Positions 6,666 through 15,154 of a DNA stretch of 17,092 nucleotides are shown in pieces. Made by a program: the position numbers and the translations under genes. The stretch comes from Bacteroidota bacterium. GTDB lineage: Bacteria; Bacteroidota; Ignavibacteria; Kryptoniales; JAKASW01. The stretch spans positions 1 to 17,092 of the forward strand of contig JAJYJD010000045.1 in the NCBI GenBank assembly GCA_021789755.1, written 5' to 3'. Under the pieces are notes generated by a model, which worked only from the letters and a program-made list of their open reading frames with translations, ran no database searches and was not told the DNA's origin. Each line of letters opens with the position of its first letter. Position 1 is the stretch's first letter.

Positions 6666-9600
6666 CTCAACCTCGCCATCTTCCCGATGTCGACAAGAGT
6701 TTTGCCGCCGCTGCTGACGCTCACCTTGTAGAAGTAGACTCCGTTCGCAACCTGGTTGCCAAAATTATCCGTCCCGTCCCACCACGCTTCGTGGTAACCG
6801 ACCGCCGTCGGCGATCCGGTGCCTCCCTGCAGCAGTCCCAGCGTCTCCATCGGATTAGTGCTCGGATAACGGATCGTCTTTATCAATCTTCCGCTCACGG
6901 AATATATTTTTATTTCCACTGCGTCTATGGGGTTGCCTGAAGTCACCTCAAATGCAATAAATGTCTGGTTCACGAAAGGATCCGGGTAGGCACCGTATAC
7001 CCTTAGACTGAAATCCGATCTGACGACGAAGTCTACCATGACGGGTGCCGATATATTCCCGTTGGCGTCTTCAGCGGTGATCCGGAGTGTATGCGAGCCA
7101 TCCGTGACGGGGAGCTGCACGGTTGCCGTCACGGAAGTCGGATTCGAAACCGAATCCGGAACGGTAACGAGAGTCGGATCGACTTTCTGATTGTCGATCC
7201 GGATATCTATGCTTCCGCTTCCCAGATCCACACCGTCTTCGTCATGCATTAGAATCGAGAAACGAGGGTTGGGCGGGACGTAATCACCGTTCGAAAAGAA
7301 CTGATCGCCGGCAGAAATTGTAAGCTGAGGCGGCGTCCGATCCGAGGAGAATGCGGCGGTGAAGACGCCCAACCGCCCGACGTTCCCGGTGACTTTGCCG
7401 GCGCTGTAGCTGCCCCCTGCAATATTAAGAGTTCGTGTCCGCGGATCGTACAAATACAGATGAAGGCCCGCCAGGTTCGTGTTCGTAATTGAGTCGGGAT
7501 TATTCACGGCCAGTGATAACGCGTAGCTGCCGGACTGGGAATTGTTAGCCGAGGCGAATTCGTAAAAATGTATCCTGCCGGTCCTGTCGCGCGCGGGATT
7601 CAGAAGCGGCTGTGAATACAATGGAGGCGATGTCGTGTCGACTTTAAAGATCTCGCCCGGCGCAGCCCCCGAGAGAGTCGCGGCCGAATCCAACCCCACT
7701 ACCCCCTGAGGACTCGCGGTGACGAGATTCACGTACACGTTGCCGTAGGCGTAATCGTTCGCGGGATGAAGGTCATAGCCGTCCGTCAGGCTGTCGAAAA
7801 CGATATACATGTACACGGTATGATTTCCCGGTGAAAGTGCGACCGGAATGGCAGCGGTCTCCACGGACGATGTATCGAAGCTGACACGTGAGCTGCCGAG
7901 AAAAGTGCCGTTTCCCCTGACACCGTCATAGAAATCGACTCTCACGTCTTTTGCGGCAACCGAATTCCAGTCGTAAACGGTCGCCTCCAGCTTTATCACA
8001 CTGTCTATGGCGACCTTCATCGACGAGTTGACGTTCATATAACCCTGACGGGAAAACGCGGAGATATCGGCCGCGCCCGGAACGGTGTGACTGACAGGCT
8101 GGCTGGAGGTAGTGCTCCCGTCGGAGAAGGTGGCTTCGAGGAATCCAGATATGGTTTCACCCGGTTTCAGGCTGTCGGCACTTATGGCAAAATCGGACAG
8201 ATACTCGTTGGGTCCTGAAGTGAGGAGCGGAACGTTGAGCGGCATCAGCGGCTGACTTCCGCCGGAAGCTCCCGCCGCGTATACCTTTCCGACGAAAGTG
8301 ACAGCGCTGACAGGGGAACTTGAGCTCGCGAGTCCTCCGATCCTGATCCTGAATACGCTTCCGTTGGAAGTTATTCCAAAACTGCTGACCTGAGCAAACG
8401 CACCGGCTGTCGAGAGATCGATAAAAGTCGAGCTCTGTGTTGAACTGTTGTATGTGTAAGCTTTGACGTGCGAAAGGCCCGAAAGGCCGCTGCTGTAAGG
8501 AATACTGAAGGTTGCAGAGCCGCTGCCGGGGATCGTCACGTCGGTCTGCGCAATAACGTCGCCGTCGCCGTTGGTAACCTGAATCACTCCGGTCCCTCCA
8601 GCCGGGGCATTCGATATGTTTCCGGAGATGTTTTGTCCCGCGACAGCAGTGTATGAATCAAGTCTTACCCTCGATGTGTTCGGGGGAAACTGGACGATCA
8701 GCGCCGGGTCTCCGATGATATTATATTGATTCAGCATAGTCGGCGCCTGAGGCCAGTAGAAGTACGAGGCGTAGTAGAGCGCCTTCGCAAGTATTATATC
8801 GGTACCGATACTCGTGTTTTCATACGACGAGTCGAAAAGAACCGGCAGGAGCTCGCTGTCCATGAAGAAGTCGTTGTACAACCATCCAAGTCCCGCCGAT
8901 CCCAACAGGCTGACGGCTCCCTTGTTCTGGGCAAAGAGTAGTGTCGAACACAAGGGTAGCCCGATCTGACCGTCGAACGCACCCGCAAAACAGGTCATGC
9001 TTGTCACAAACGGATACTTTCCTGAGTTAGACAAATTCGAGACTTCGTCGTTGGTCAATATCCCGTTGTCGGCCCAGATCGCACCGCCGCCATGGCCCAT
9101 GTAGTTTACGAGCACGGCGCCCTGGTTTATATCGTTCACAAGATCCTGTGTGACTCCGTAATATTTTGTATCCACTGCCGGGTCCTGGATGCTCGTGTAC
9201 AGCCGTTTAATAAAATAGTTCGGCGGGATCATAGACCGTACGACGGAATCAGCCTGTACGTGGAACTCTTCTTCCTCACCGGCAATCAGGAGCGCCGTGT
9301 TCTGCCAGCCGTAGTTTTTGCCCGAGTAGTAGGCAAGTATCTTGTCCACAGTCGCCTTCACCTGCGTTATATTCGTCGCCGGTATCCTTCCCACCGCCAG
9401 ATCGGGGATCGGGTCGTTGCCGTCCACGCAGGCGTAGAAATTATCCGAAGCCGTCGCGCCGAACCGGTAAGTCTGCATCATCATTACGGGAATCAAATCG
9501 TTGACGTCGTTGCCGTTCTTTGTGTCCCATGTCCCCTCACCGACAAGCAAAACGTATTTCGGAGCGACAGACCAGTTGTGGTAGGCATAAGAAAGGAATG

Positions 9601-11527
9601 ATCGGATCGCATAGGGGCTCTTTATGCCGTAGGTGAAATCGTCGTAGACTTGCGCGGCATCCACCACAATCGTTCTGGTGCCGTGTGAGTTGTAATAGGC
9701 GGCGAGCTGGTTGACCGGGTTGGACTGGTCCTGTTGTTTTCCGGTCACGTCGTCGAGCTGGCGACTGGCGATAATGATGTAGTCAGCGGCGTAATCGTAC
9801 GAAGAGAGTCCTGCGTCGGCGACCTGTTCGATCTTCACGGGACTGAGTTTGCCGGAATCGCTGACAGCTATGAACTGGTCGTTTGGCGACTGAACGTATG
9901 CCTGAAAGAGTACAGCATAGCCTTGTGCGGTTCCCTGGTTGTTCAGGTACTTGATTGTGACATCGGTGATCCTGGAGTCGTTGAGCCTGTAGACCGATAT
10001 GGAAGAGTTCTGGAAATTCTGAATGAGAAAGTTGTAGTAGCCCGGTTGCGCGTTGTCAGGCACCGCAAATTTCAGGTAGTCCTTATCTGCCACGTAGAGC
10101 CGCTGATAATGGAGTTCAGCCCAGTTGAACGCGAGAGTAGCAACTGCAATGTTCCCGGGGTTCGCATCGTAAACGCGGAACTCGTTCGCTCCGTTGTGCA
10201 ACACACTCTGTGGTATGTTCGCATCCGCACCGATATCGACGATGCGAGAGTTCTGTCCGTCCCACGTCGTGCTCATGACGTGAGTCTGGTTTATGAACAA
10301 CTCCGCCTGGTGCTCGTTGGGAACGTTCGGAGACCCGTTGTTGCCGTCGAGGTGTGTTATGCCCTGAAAGGCGGCGGTAAGAGTCAGCGGTTGAATGTTT
10401 GTGGTGTCGGGGTAAGCAAGATAGAACGGCAGGTTTATCATTTGCTGACTCGACACTTCTCCCCAAAACCAGTGATCCTGCGTATCATACGGCCGGTCGA
10501 GGTCCACGTTATCGAGTCGCTCGTAGCGCAGGTCCTGCTCTGCGTGTACGGTCTGGGTGAATGAATAAGCGGACAGATCGACCGCGTTGCTCACGCGGCC
10601 GAGTGCACCCGATTCGGTTACAAGCCTCTGTACCGGTGCAGTGGAATCCTTGGTAAGAAAATAGACGTTGTTGTCCGTGAAGGGATCGAGATAAAGATCG
10701 GGCCTTCCACCCGAGTAGTCGACACGGTTTGCTGTGCCGTAGAACTCGAAGTAGCTGTTGCTTGTGAAAGCCGTCCCGCCCGTCGTGTGCACGTAAATTG
10801 GTATCTGTTTGCCGTGATTCCAGAGCGTTATGTTCTGGCTCGTAAAGCCCGACAGGTTCACACCCGATGTGTCCAGTTCATTGCCGGTGATGTGGTAGAT
10901 ACCGTCTTTGTTCACTACAATTCTTATGTAAGATCCGGTCGGCGGCGGAGAAGTGCTCTGGACTTTGTTGACCACCTCACGCGTAAGTGCTTCGGATGGA
11001 TTATTGAAACTCGAAGGAAAGGGCTGAGTGGACGTAAGCGTCACGTTGACCGTTTCGTAGAATGTCATCTGCCTTGTGGCAGCATTGTACTGGTACGGTT
11101 GAACCAGGAGGGAATAAACTGATTCACCCCGCATGACCCCGACTTTTTTAAGTAGAATTCCGTTCCCTGCAGCCAAAGCCCGCAAATCAGGCTGGGCAAT
11201 TCCCTGCCCGCCCTGAGCGGTGTCACTCAATTCCGGGATGGAGCCGGAAAATGTGATCGCTTCCATTCCCTGTCGTTCGACGGAATAACTTACCTGGCCG
11301 TTCGCGATGAACGGAAAAGCCACATACGGATTATTCGTCCGGCTCCCTGCAAGCGAGAGTACACTTTGTTGGCTCATCGAGACAGTTATGAGACGCTTTG
11401 ACGGAGAAATGGACTGGACGTGCGTATATCGTCCGCCTGCCGAATATGCGGCCCTGGTGGATACTGCGGACAGAAGGATCAGACCCGAAGCGAAGGCCGC
11501 GACTACTACCCGTTTGTACTTTATCAC
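6662..11527 (-). CDS. porU: PorU-like type IX secretion sortase (C25 gingipain-family cysteine peptidase)
   Basis: This is a large 1621-residue exported protein. A signal peptide (1-26, ending TRA) is followed by a beta-rich N-terminal half and then a C25 peptidase domain at about 575-945. The catalytic pair is visible: His812 in NYMGHGGG and Cys846 in TSMTCFAGAFD, 34 residues apart as in gingipains (33), and the domain closes with NIIGDPAL (about 940). Ig-like and other beta domains follow. The end (about 1510-1621) is a type A T9SS sorting-type/FlgD-like domain: GAYPDPF, VEIKIYSVSGRLIKTI, WWDGTDNFGNQVANGVYFYKV, GKMARLR. In the known system PorU cleaves this tail from cargo and attaches them to lipopolysaccharide, but keeps its own. 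The GTG start overlaps secA's stop (GTGA) and has only a poor ribosome site (GGGA, two bases away), pointing to translational coupling. A plain C25 exoprotease cargo is the alternative. Confidence 0.88.
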   Translation of the reverse strand: MIKYKRVVVAAFASGLILLSAVSTRAAYSAGGRYTHVQSISPSKRLITVSMSQQSVLSLAGSRTNNPYVAFPFIANGQVSYSVERQGMEAITFSGSIPELSDTAQGGQGIAQPDLRALAAGNGILLKKVGVMRGESVYSLLVQPYQYNAATRQMTFYETVNVTLTSTQPFPSSFNNPSEALTREVVNKVQSTSPPPTGSYIRIVVNKDGIYHITGNELDTSGVNLSGFTSQNITLWNHGKQIPIYVHTTGGTAFTSNSYFEFYGTANRVDYSGGRPDLYLDPFTDNNVYFLTKDSTAPVQRLVTESGALGRVSNAVDLSAYSFTQTVHAEQDLRYERLDNVDLDRPYDTQDHWFWGEVSSQQMINLPFYLAYPDTTNIQPLTLTAAFQGITHLDGNNGSPNVPNEHQAELFINQTHVMSTTWDGQNSRIVDIGADANIPQSVLHNGANEFRVYDANPGNIAVATLAFNWAELHYQRLYVADKDYLKFAVPDNAQPGYYNFLIQNFQNSSISVYRLNDSRITDVTIKYLNNQGTAQGYAVLFQAYVQSPNDQFIAVSDSGKLSPVKIEQVADAGLSSYDYAADYIIIASRQLDDVTGKQQDQSNPVNQLAAYYNSHGTRTIVVDAAQVYDDFTYGIKSPYAIRSFLSYAYHNWSVAPKYVLLVGEGTWDTKNGNDVNDLIPVMMMQTYRFGATASDNFYACVDGNDPIPDLAVGRIPATNITQVKATVDKILAYYSGKNYGWQNTALLIAGEEEEFHVQADSVVRSMIPPNYFIKRLYTSIQDPAVDTKYYGVTQDLVNDINQGAVLVNYMGHGGGAIWADNGILTNDEVSNLSNSGKYPFVTSMTCFAGAFDGQIGLPLCSTLLFAQNKGAVSLLGSAGLGWLYNDFFMDSELLPVLFDSSYENTSIGTDIILAKALYYASYFYWPQAPTMLNQYNIIGDPALIVQFPPNTSRVRLDSYTAVAGQNISGNISNAPAGGTGVIQVTNGDGDVIAQTDVTIPGSGSATFSIPYSSGLSGLSHVKAYTYNSSTQSSTFIDLSTAGAFAQVSSFGITSNGSVFRIRIGGLASSSSPVSAVTFVGKVYAAGASGGSQPLMPLNVPLLTSGPNEYLSDFAISADSLKPGETISGFLEATFSDGSTTSSQPVSHTVPGAADISAFSRQGYMNVNSSMKVAIDSVIKLEATVYDWNSVAAKDVRVDFYDGVRGNGTFLGSSRVSFDTSSVETAAIPVALSPGNHTVYMYIVFDSLTDGYDLHPANDYAYGNVYVNLVTASPQGVVGLDSAATLSGAAPGEIFKVDTTSPPLYSQPLLNPARDRTGRIHFYEFASANNSQSGSYALSLAVNNPDSITNTNLAGLHLYLYDPRTRTLNIAGGSYSAGKVTGNVGRLGVFTAAFSSDRTPPQLTISAGDQFFSNGDYVPPNPRFSILMHDEDGVDLGSGSIDIRIDNQKVDPTLVTVPDSVSNPTSVTATVQLPVTDGSHTLRITAEDANGNISAPVMVDFVVRSDFSLRVYGAYPDPFVNQTFIAFEVTSGNPIDAVEIKIYSVSGRLIKTIRYPSTNPMETLGLLQGGTGSPTAVGYHEAWWDGTDNFGNQVANGVYFYKVSVSSGGKTLVDIGKMARLR

Positions 11528-14500
11528 TTCCCGTGGCAGTTCTTATACTTCTTCCCACTCCCGCATGGACAAGGATCGTTTCGCCCCACCTTCTCGGTGA
11601 CTCTGACAGGTTTTCTCTTGATTTGACTTTCGGCTCCCTGGGCGGCAGGCCCCCGGTTCTCCTGCATACCAAGGCCGACCGCTGAATCGTGGTGCAGCTG
11701 CAGCTGTTCTCTTTTCGGCATTCGGGCCCCATGTCGCTGGGGCACTTCCTCAGCCACGGCGGGGAACGCTCTGTACACGATCTGCAGGACCTCACGATTT
11801 ATGATTTTCAACATGTTGACAAACATGTCGAACGCTTCTCGCTTGTATTCGACTACCGGGTCCTTCTGGCCGTACGCACGGAGGTTAATTCCCTCTTTCA
11901 GGTCATCCATTTCACGAAGATGTTCTTTCCACTTCTCATCTATTACCTGAAGAGTCGCCATCCGCTCAAGCCGGCTCATTATTTCGGTGCCGAGATCCTG
12001 CTCCTTGCGGTTGTAAAAATCGATCGCGGCTTTCACCACCCTATCGGTGACTCCATCCTTTCCGAGCCGCCTGAATTCGTCCGGGCTGAAACTGATGTCG
12101 ACGAGGAAAGTTCTCCTGAGCTCATCCACGAGACCCGCGATGTCGCCTTCATCGTAGTAGCTGTCGACTATCTCGCCGACAAGCTCCGTAGCCATATCAA
12201 AAATATCATCCTTGAGCCTTTCGCCGACAAGAGCATGCCTCCTCCTATCGTAGACAACCTCGCGTTGCTGGTTCATTACGTTGTCATACTCGAGCAATCT
12301 TTTCCTTATTGCGAAGTTGTTCTCTTCGACTTTCTTCTGGGCGCGCTCGACGCTCCTTGTTATCATCGAATGCTCGATGACGTCGCCCTCTTTCATGCCG
12401 AACCTGTCCATCACGCGCGCGATCCGGTCGCTGCCGAACAGCCTCATCAGGTCGTCCTCGAGCGAGAGATAGAAACGCGAAGAACCGGGGTCGCCCTGGC
12501 GCCCGGACCGCCCTCTCAACTGACGGTCGATTCTTCTCGCTTCATGCCTTTCCGTCCCGACAATGTGCAGGCCGCCTTTTTCGACGACTCCCGGGCCGAG
12601 CTTGATGTCTGTCCCGCGGCCGGCCATGTTCGTCGCGATGGTTATCGCTCCCGGCATACCTGCGCGCGACACTATCTCCGCCTCGCGCTGGTGCTGCTTC
12701 GCATTCAGCACTTCGTGGCCCACTCCGCGCCGCTTCAGCATCCTGCTCAGCGTTTCGCTCACTTCAACGCTCGTGGTGCCGACCAGGACCGGCCTCGATT
12801 GCTTCCGCATTTCCTCGATCTCGGTGATCACTGCATTGTATTTTTCGCGCTTGGTCCTGTATATAAGATCGTTCTGGTCGTCGCGTGCCAACGGCCTGTT
12901 CGTCGGGATCACGACAACATCCAGCTTGTAGATGTCGTAAAACTCAGCGGCCTCAGTCTCGGCGGTGCCGGTCATGCCGGCAAGCTTCTTATAAAGTCTG
13001 AAATAGTTTTGCAGGGTTATGGTCGCGAGAGTCTGAGTGTCGCGCTCTACTTTCACGCTCTCTTTCGCCTCTATAGCCTGGTGCAATCCCTCCGAATACC
13101 GTCTTCCCTGCAATATCCTTCCGGTAAATTCGTCGACGATCAGGACTTTCCCGTCCTGCACGACATACTCGACGTCCTTCTCGTACAGTGTGTACGCACG
13201 CAAGAGCTGATTTACCGTATGTATTCTGTCGCTGCGCTCCGCGTATAGAGCGTATAGCTCTTCCTTCTTCCGCTGAACCTGCGACGGTGTAAAAAGGGTG
13301 TCGCCTTCTATCGCCGCGACCTCAGTCCCGATGTCCGGCAGGACAAACATGTCCTTGTCGGTCTGCGATGACGCCAGGTATTCACGTCCTTTTTCGGTCA
13401 GGTCGATCACATGAGTCTTCTCGTCCACGGCGTAATGGAGTTCGTCGTCGATCTCGTGCATCCTCTGACCCTGGTCTTTCAGATACTCAAGCTCCGTTTC
13501 CTGCATCAGCCTCTTGTTGGAGGGCTCATTGAGGAGCTTCGTCAGCCTCTTGTTCTTCGGGAAACCCCTGTATCCACGAAGGAGCAAAACGCCGGCTTCT
13601 TTGTCCTTGCCCTCCGAAAGGAACCTCTCGATGTCGGCGGCATATTTATTGACAAGCCGGATCTGTTCGTTCACGAGCCTTTCAACGCGCGGCTTCATGT
13701 TGTCGAACGAATGTTCTGTGGATCCGACGGGACCGCTGATAATTAGCGGCGTCCTGGCTTCGTCGATTAGGACCGAATCGACTTCGTCGACTATGGCGTA
13801 ATAATGTTCACGCTGTACGATGTCCTCGGCTTCAACTCCCATGTTGTCGCGGAGATAGTCGAAACCGAACTCATTATTCGTCCCGTAGGTTATGTCGCAC
13901 TCGTACATCTTCCGGCGTTGGGAAGTGTCCATATCGGATTGTATGCACCCGACCGTGAGCCCGAGGAACTCAAAAACCTTCCCCATCCACTCGCTGTCGC
14001 GTTTTGCGAGATAGTCGTTTACCGTGACGAGGTGAGCGCCTCTTCCGGGAAGTGCATTGAGGTAAAGGGGCATAACCGCAACAAGTGTTTTCCCCTCGCC
14101 CGTGGCCATTTCGGCGATCTTCCCGTCATGCAGAACGACGGCACCCATCAACTGGACATCGAAGGGTACCATGTCCCAGACAATCTTGTGTCCGGTGACA
14201 TCCCAAGTTGTCCCCTCGAGTCGCCGGCAGGCATCCTTCACAACAGCGAATGCTTCAGGGAGAATCTCATCCAGGATATCCGCTATCATATCGTCGTGTT
14301 CCTGCTCGAGATCGTCGATCTCCTTGTAGATGCCCTTTCTTTCCTCCCCCTGCACGTCGCCCTTCAGTCTCTCTTTGAGATCCGCGATCTCCTTTTCAAT
14401 CTTCGCAGTCTCTTCTTTTATGCGTGTACGAAACGAGACGGTTTTCTGCTTCAGGTCGTCATCAGAGAGGTCGCGCAGTTTCTCAAATTCTTCGTTTATT

Positions 14501-14580
14501 TGCTCGGCATATGGGACGAGCTTTTTCGCGTCCCGTTCATGTTTTGAGCCAAAAATCTTTCTAAATGCGGATAATGCCAT
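11524..14580 (-). CDS. secA: Preprotein translocase ATPase SecA
   Basis: This is the motor that pushes unfolded preproteins through SecYEG into the periplasm. The 1018-residue protein has Walker A ATGEGKT (159-165), Walker B IVDEVDSVLIDEART (263-276), helicase motifs such as GTTSVEVS and ATNMAGRGTDIKLG, RQLRGRSGRQGDPGSS, and the C-terminal zinc/SecB-binding tail CPCGSGKKYKNCHGK (1004-1018). It is longer than E. coli SecA (901). A Lys/Glu coiled-coil segment (about 52-105) and a second insert (about 302-378) inside the preprotein-binding region account for much of this, as in Bacteroidota SecA. The start is ATG 14580, with AGAGGA four bases upstream. An open frame 18 codons longer is rejected because it would cover the promoter at 14606-14634. 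The stop overlaps the porU GTG. All exported proteins in the window depend on it. Confidence 0.98.
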   Translation of the reverse strand: MALSAFRKIFGSKHERDAKKLVPYAEQINEEFEKLRDLSDDDLKQKTVSFRTRIKEETAKIEKEIADLKERLKGDVQGEERKGIYKEIDDLEQEHDDMIADILDEILPEAFAVVKDACRRLEGTTWDVTGHKIVWDMVPFDVQLMGAVVLHDGKIAEMATGEGKTLVAVMPLYLNALPGRGAHLVTVNDYLAKRDSEWMGKVFEFLGLTVGCIQSDMDTSQRRKMYECDITYGTNNEFGFDYLRDNMGVEAEDIVQREHYYAIVDEVDSVLIDEARTPLIISGPVGSTEHSFDNMKPRVERLVNEQIRLVNKYAADIERFLSEGKDKEAGVLLLRGYRGFPKNKRLTKLLNEPSNKRLMQETELEYLKDQGQRMHEIDDELHYAVDEKTHVIDLTEKGREYLASSQTDKDMFVLPDIGTEVAAIEGDTLFTPSQVQRKKEELYALYAERSDRIHTVNQLLRAYTLYEKDVEYVVQDGKVLIVDEFTGRILQGRRYSEGLHQAIEAKESVKVERDTQTLATITLQNYFRLYKKLAGMTGTAETEAAEFYDIYKLDVVVIPTNRPLARDDQNDLIYRTKREKYNAVITEIEEMRKQSRPVLVGTTSVEVSETLSRMLKRRGVGHEVLNAKQHQREAEIVSRAGMPGAITIATNMAGRGTDIKLGPGVVEKGGLHIVGTERHEARRIDRQLRGRSGRQGDPGSSRFYLSLEDDLMRLFGSDRIARVMDRFGMKEGDVIEHSMITRSVERAQKKVEENNFAIRKRLLEYDNVMNQQREVVYDRRRHALVGERLKDDIFDMATELVGEIVDSYYDEGDIAGLVDELRRTFLVDISFSPDEFRRLGKDGVTDRVVKAAIDFYNRKEQDLGTEIMSRLERMATLQVIDEKWKEHLREMDDLKEGINLRAYGQKDPVVEYKREAFDMFVNMLKIINREVLQIVYRAFPAVAEEVPQRHGARMPKREQLQLHHDSAVGLGMQENRGPAAQGAESQIKRKPVRVTEKVGRNDPCPCGSGKKYKNCHGK

Positions 14581-14605
14581 CTTTCCTCTTGAAATTTCTC
14601 GGAAA

Positions 14606-14634
14606 AATATAGCCAGACAGGCGCCCTTAATCAA
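14606..14634 (-). promoter_or_regulatory. Promoter of the secA-porU-porV operon
   Basis: On the - strand TTGATT (14634-14629) is followed, after exactly 17 bases, by TATATT (14611-14606): four and five of six matches to the sigma-70 boxes. The same bases also read as the Bacteroidota pattern, TTG-N20-TATATTTT. Transcription would start near 14599, giving a short leader of about 19 bases that includes the ribosome site. Confidence 0.6.
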
Positions 14635-14642
14635 GGTTGACC

Positions 14643-14672
14643 GGACTCAGTCCAGCTCAATTCGCGCGAATT
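14643..14672. promoter_or_regulatory. Two palindromes upstream of the secA promoter
   Basis: AATTCGCGCGAATT (14659-14672) is a perfect 14-bp palindrome. GGACTCAGTCC (14643-14653) has two 5-bp inverted arms around one base. Both lie just upstream of the -35 box, about 45-75 bp before the expected transcription start, where activators or repressors often bind. No known regulator is recognised; either may be chance. Confidence 0.3.
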
Positions 14673-15154
14673 ACGTCTTTTTCAACAGGTTTGCGATTTC
14701 CGTAAGCCCTTTTTTCCCCTACTCCCAAAACATGAAAATCATCATTTCGGCGGACTGTACGTTGCGCTCAGCAAATCTAACCGGGCGATGATCAAATGAG
14801 AGAAAATCGAAAGCAGGTTCTCAGAGACCTAGCGGGGCGCACATGCCATCACGCAGTAATCTGCTTTTATGTCGCTACCCGGGCGCAGCGGCATCTGGCG
14901 AAATGCGATACAACCCAAATAGGATGCATTAAACCCCCGCTTCGCCAACGGGCGTTGTGTATGCGATGGTCAAATAATCCGTTGTCCGGCTATCCAGTTG
15001 TGGCCGGCCTGCCCGCTCCGGAAATCGGTTATATTCCAGGGCGAATTGATCGATCAATCGCGCGCCTTTGCTGAAGCTAAGACGGGCACGCAACACTCCA
15101 CGACTACGTTGAGGCTTCGTCGTTCAGGCGCTATTCCACCTTCTCCCGGATGCC
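14673..15154. other. Gene-free stretch between secA and the M1 peptidase
   Basis: I see no credible gene, tRNA or known structured RNA in this part of the 574-bp gap. The frames present are short, lack ribosome sites and read as Arg/Cys/Pro-rich noise. It does hold several imperfect inverted repeats, notably GCGATACAAC (14905-14914) against GTTGTGTATGCG (14954-14965), with CCCG...CGGG-type pairing inside. This may be a decayed repeat or mobile-element remnant. It must also contain the 3' end of the M1 peptidase message. Confidence 0.4.
15045..15058. repeat. Perfect 14-bp palindrome in the intergenic gap
   Basis: ATTGATCGATCAAT is self-complementary. With one unpaired A, the flanking GCG (15041-15043) and CGC (15059-15061) extend it to 10-bp arms. 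It lies about 100 bp downstream of the M1 peptidase stop. No T run follows, so it is not an obvious terminator. Its role is unknown. Confidence 0.35.

Noticed and set aside
9734..10564. 276-codon + strand open frame
   Set aside because: It is antisense to the N-terminal half of porU, shows no domain or signal peptide, and has a Val/Arg-rich shadow composition.
11689..13248. 519-codon open frame on the + strand
   Set aside because: It lies wholly antisense to secA, whose domains are unmistakable. The translation is His/Val/Leu-rich with no recognisable domain, as expected from a mirror frame of a GC-rich gene.
14581..14634. Longer secA start at 14634
   Set aside because: The added 18 codons cover the -35/-10 promoter boxes and the ribosome site. 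The SecA family begins at MALSAFRKIFG.
14774..14965. Possible integron attC site (ATCTAAC near 14774 and inverted arms)
   Set aside because: The first box matches RYYYAAC, but no matching GTTRRRY partner is found at the right distance, and there is no integrase or cassette array.
14796..15074. 92-codon + strand frame in the intergenic gap
   Set aside because: It has no good ribosome site, an odd Arg/Cys/Pro-rich composition, and no domain or signal peptide. It lies among inverted repeats.
14581..15154. tRNA, tmRNA, 6S or SRP RNA in the large gap
   Set aside because: I found no cloverleaf with a GTTC T-loop and paired acceptor, no tmRNA-like ends and no SRP or RNase P core motifs by reading both strands.
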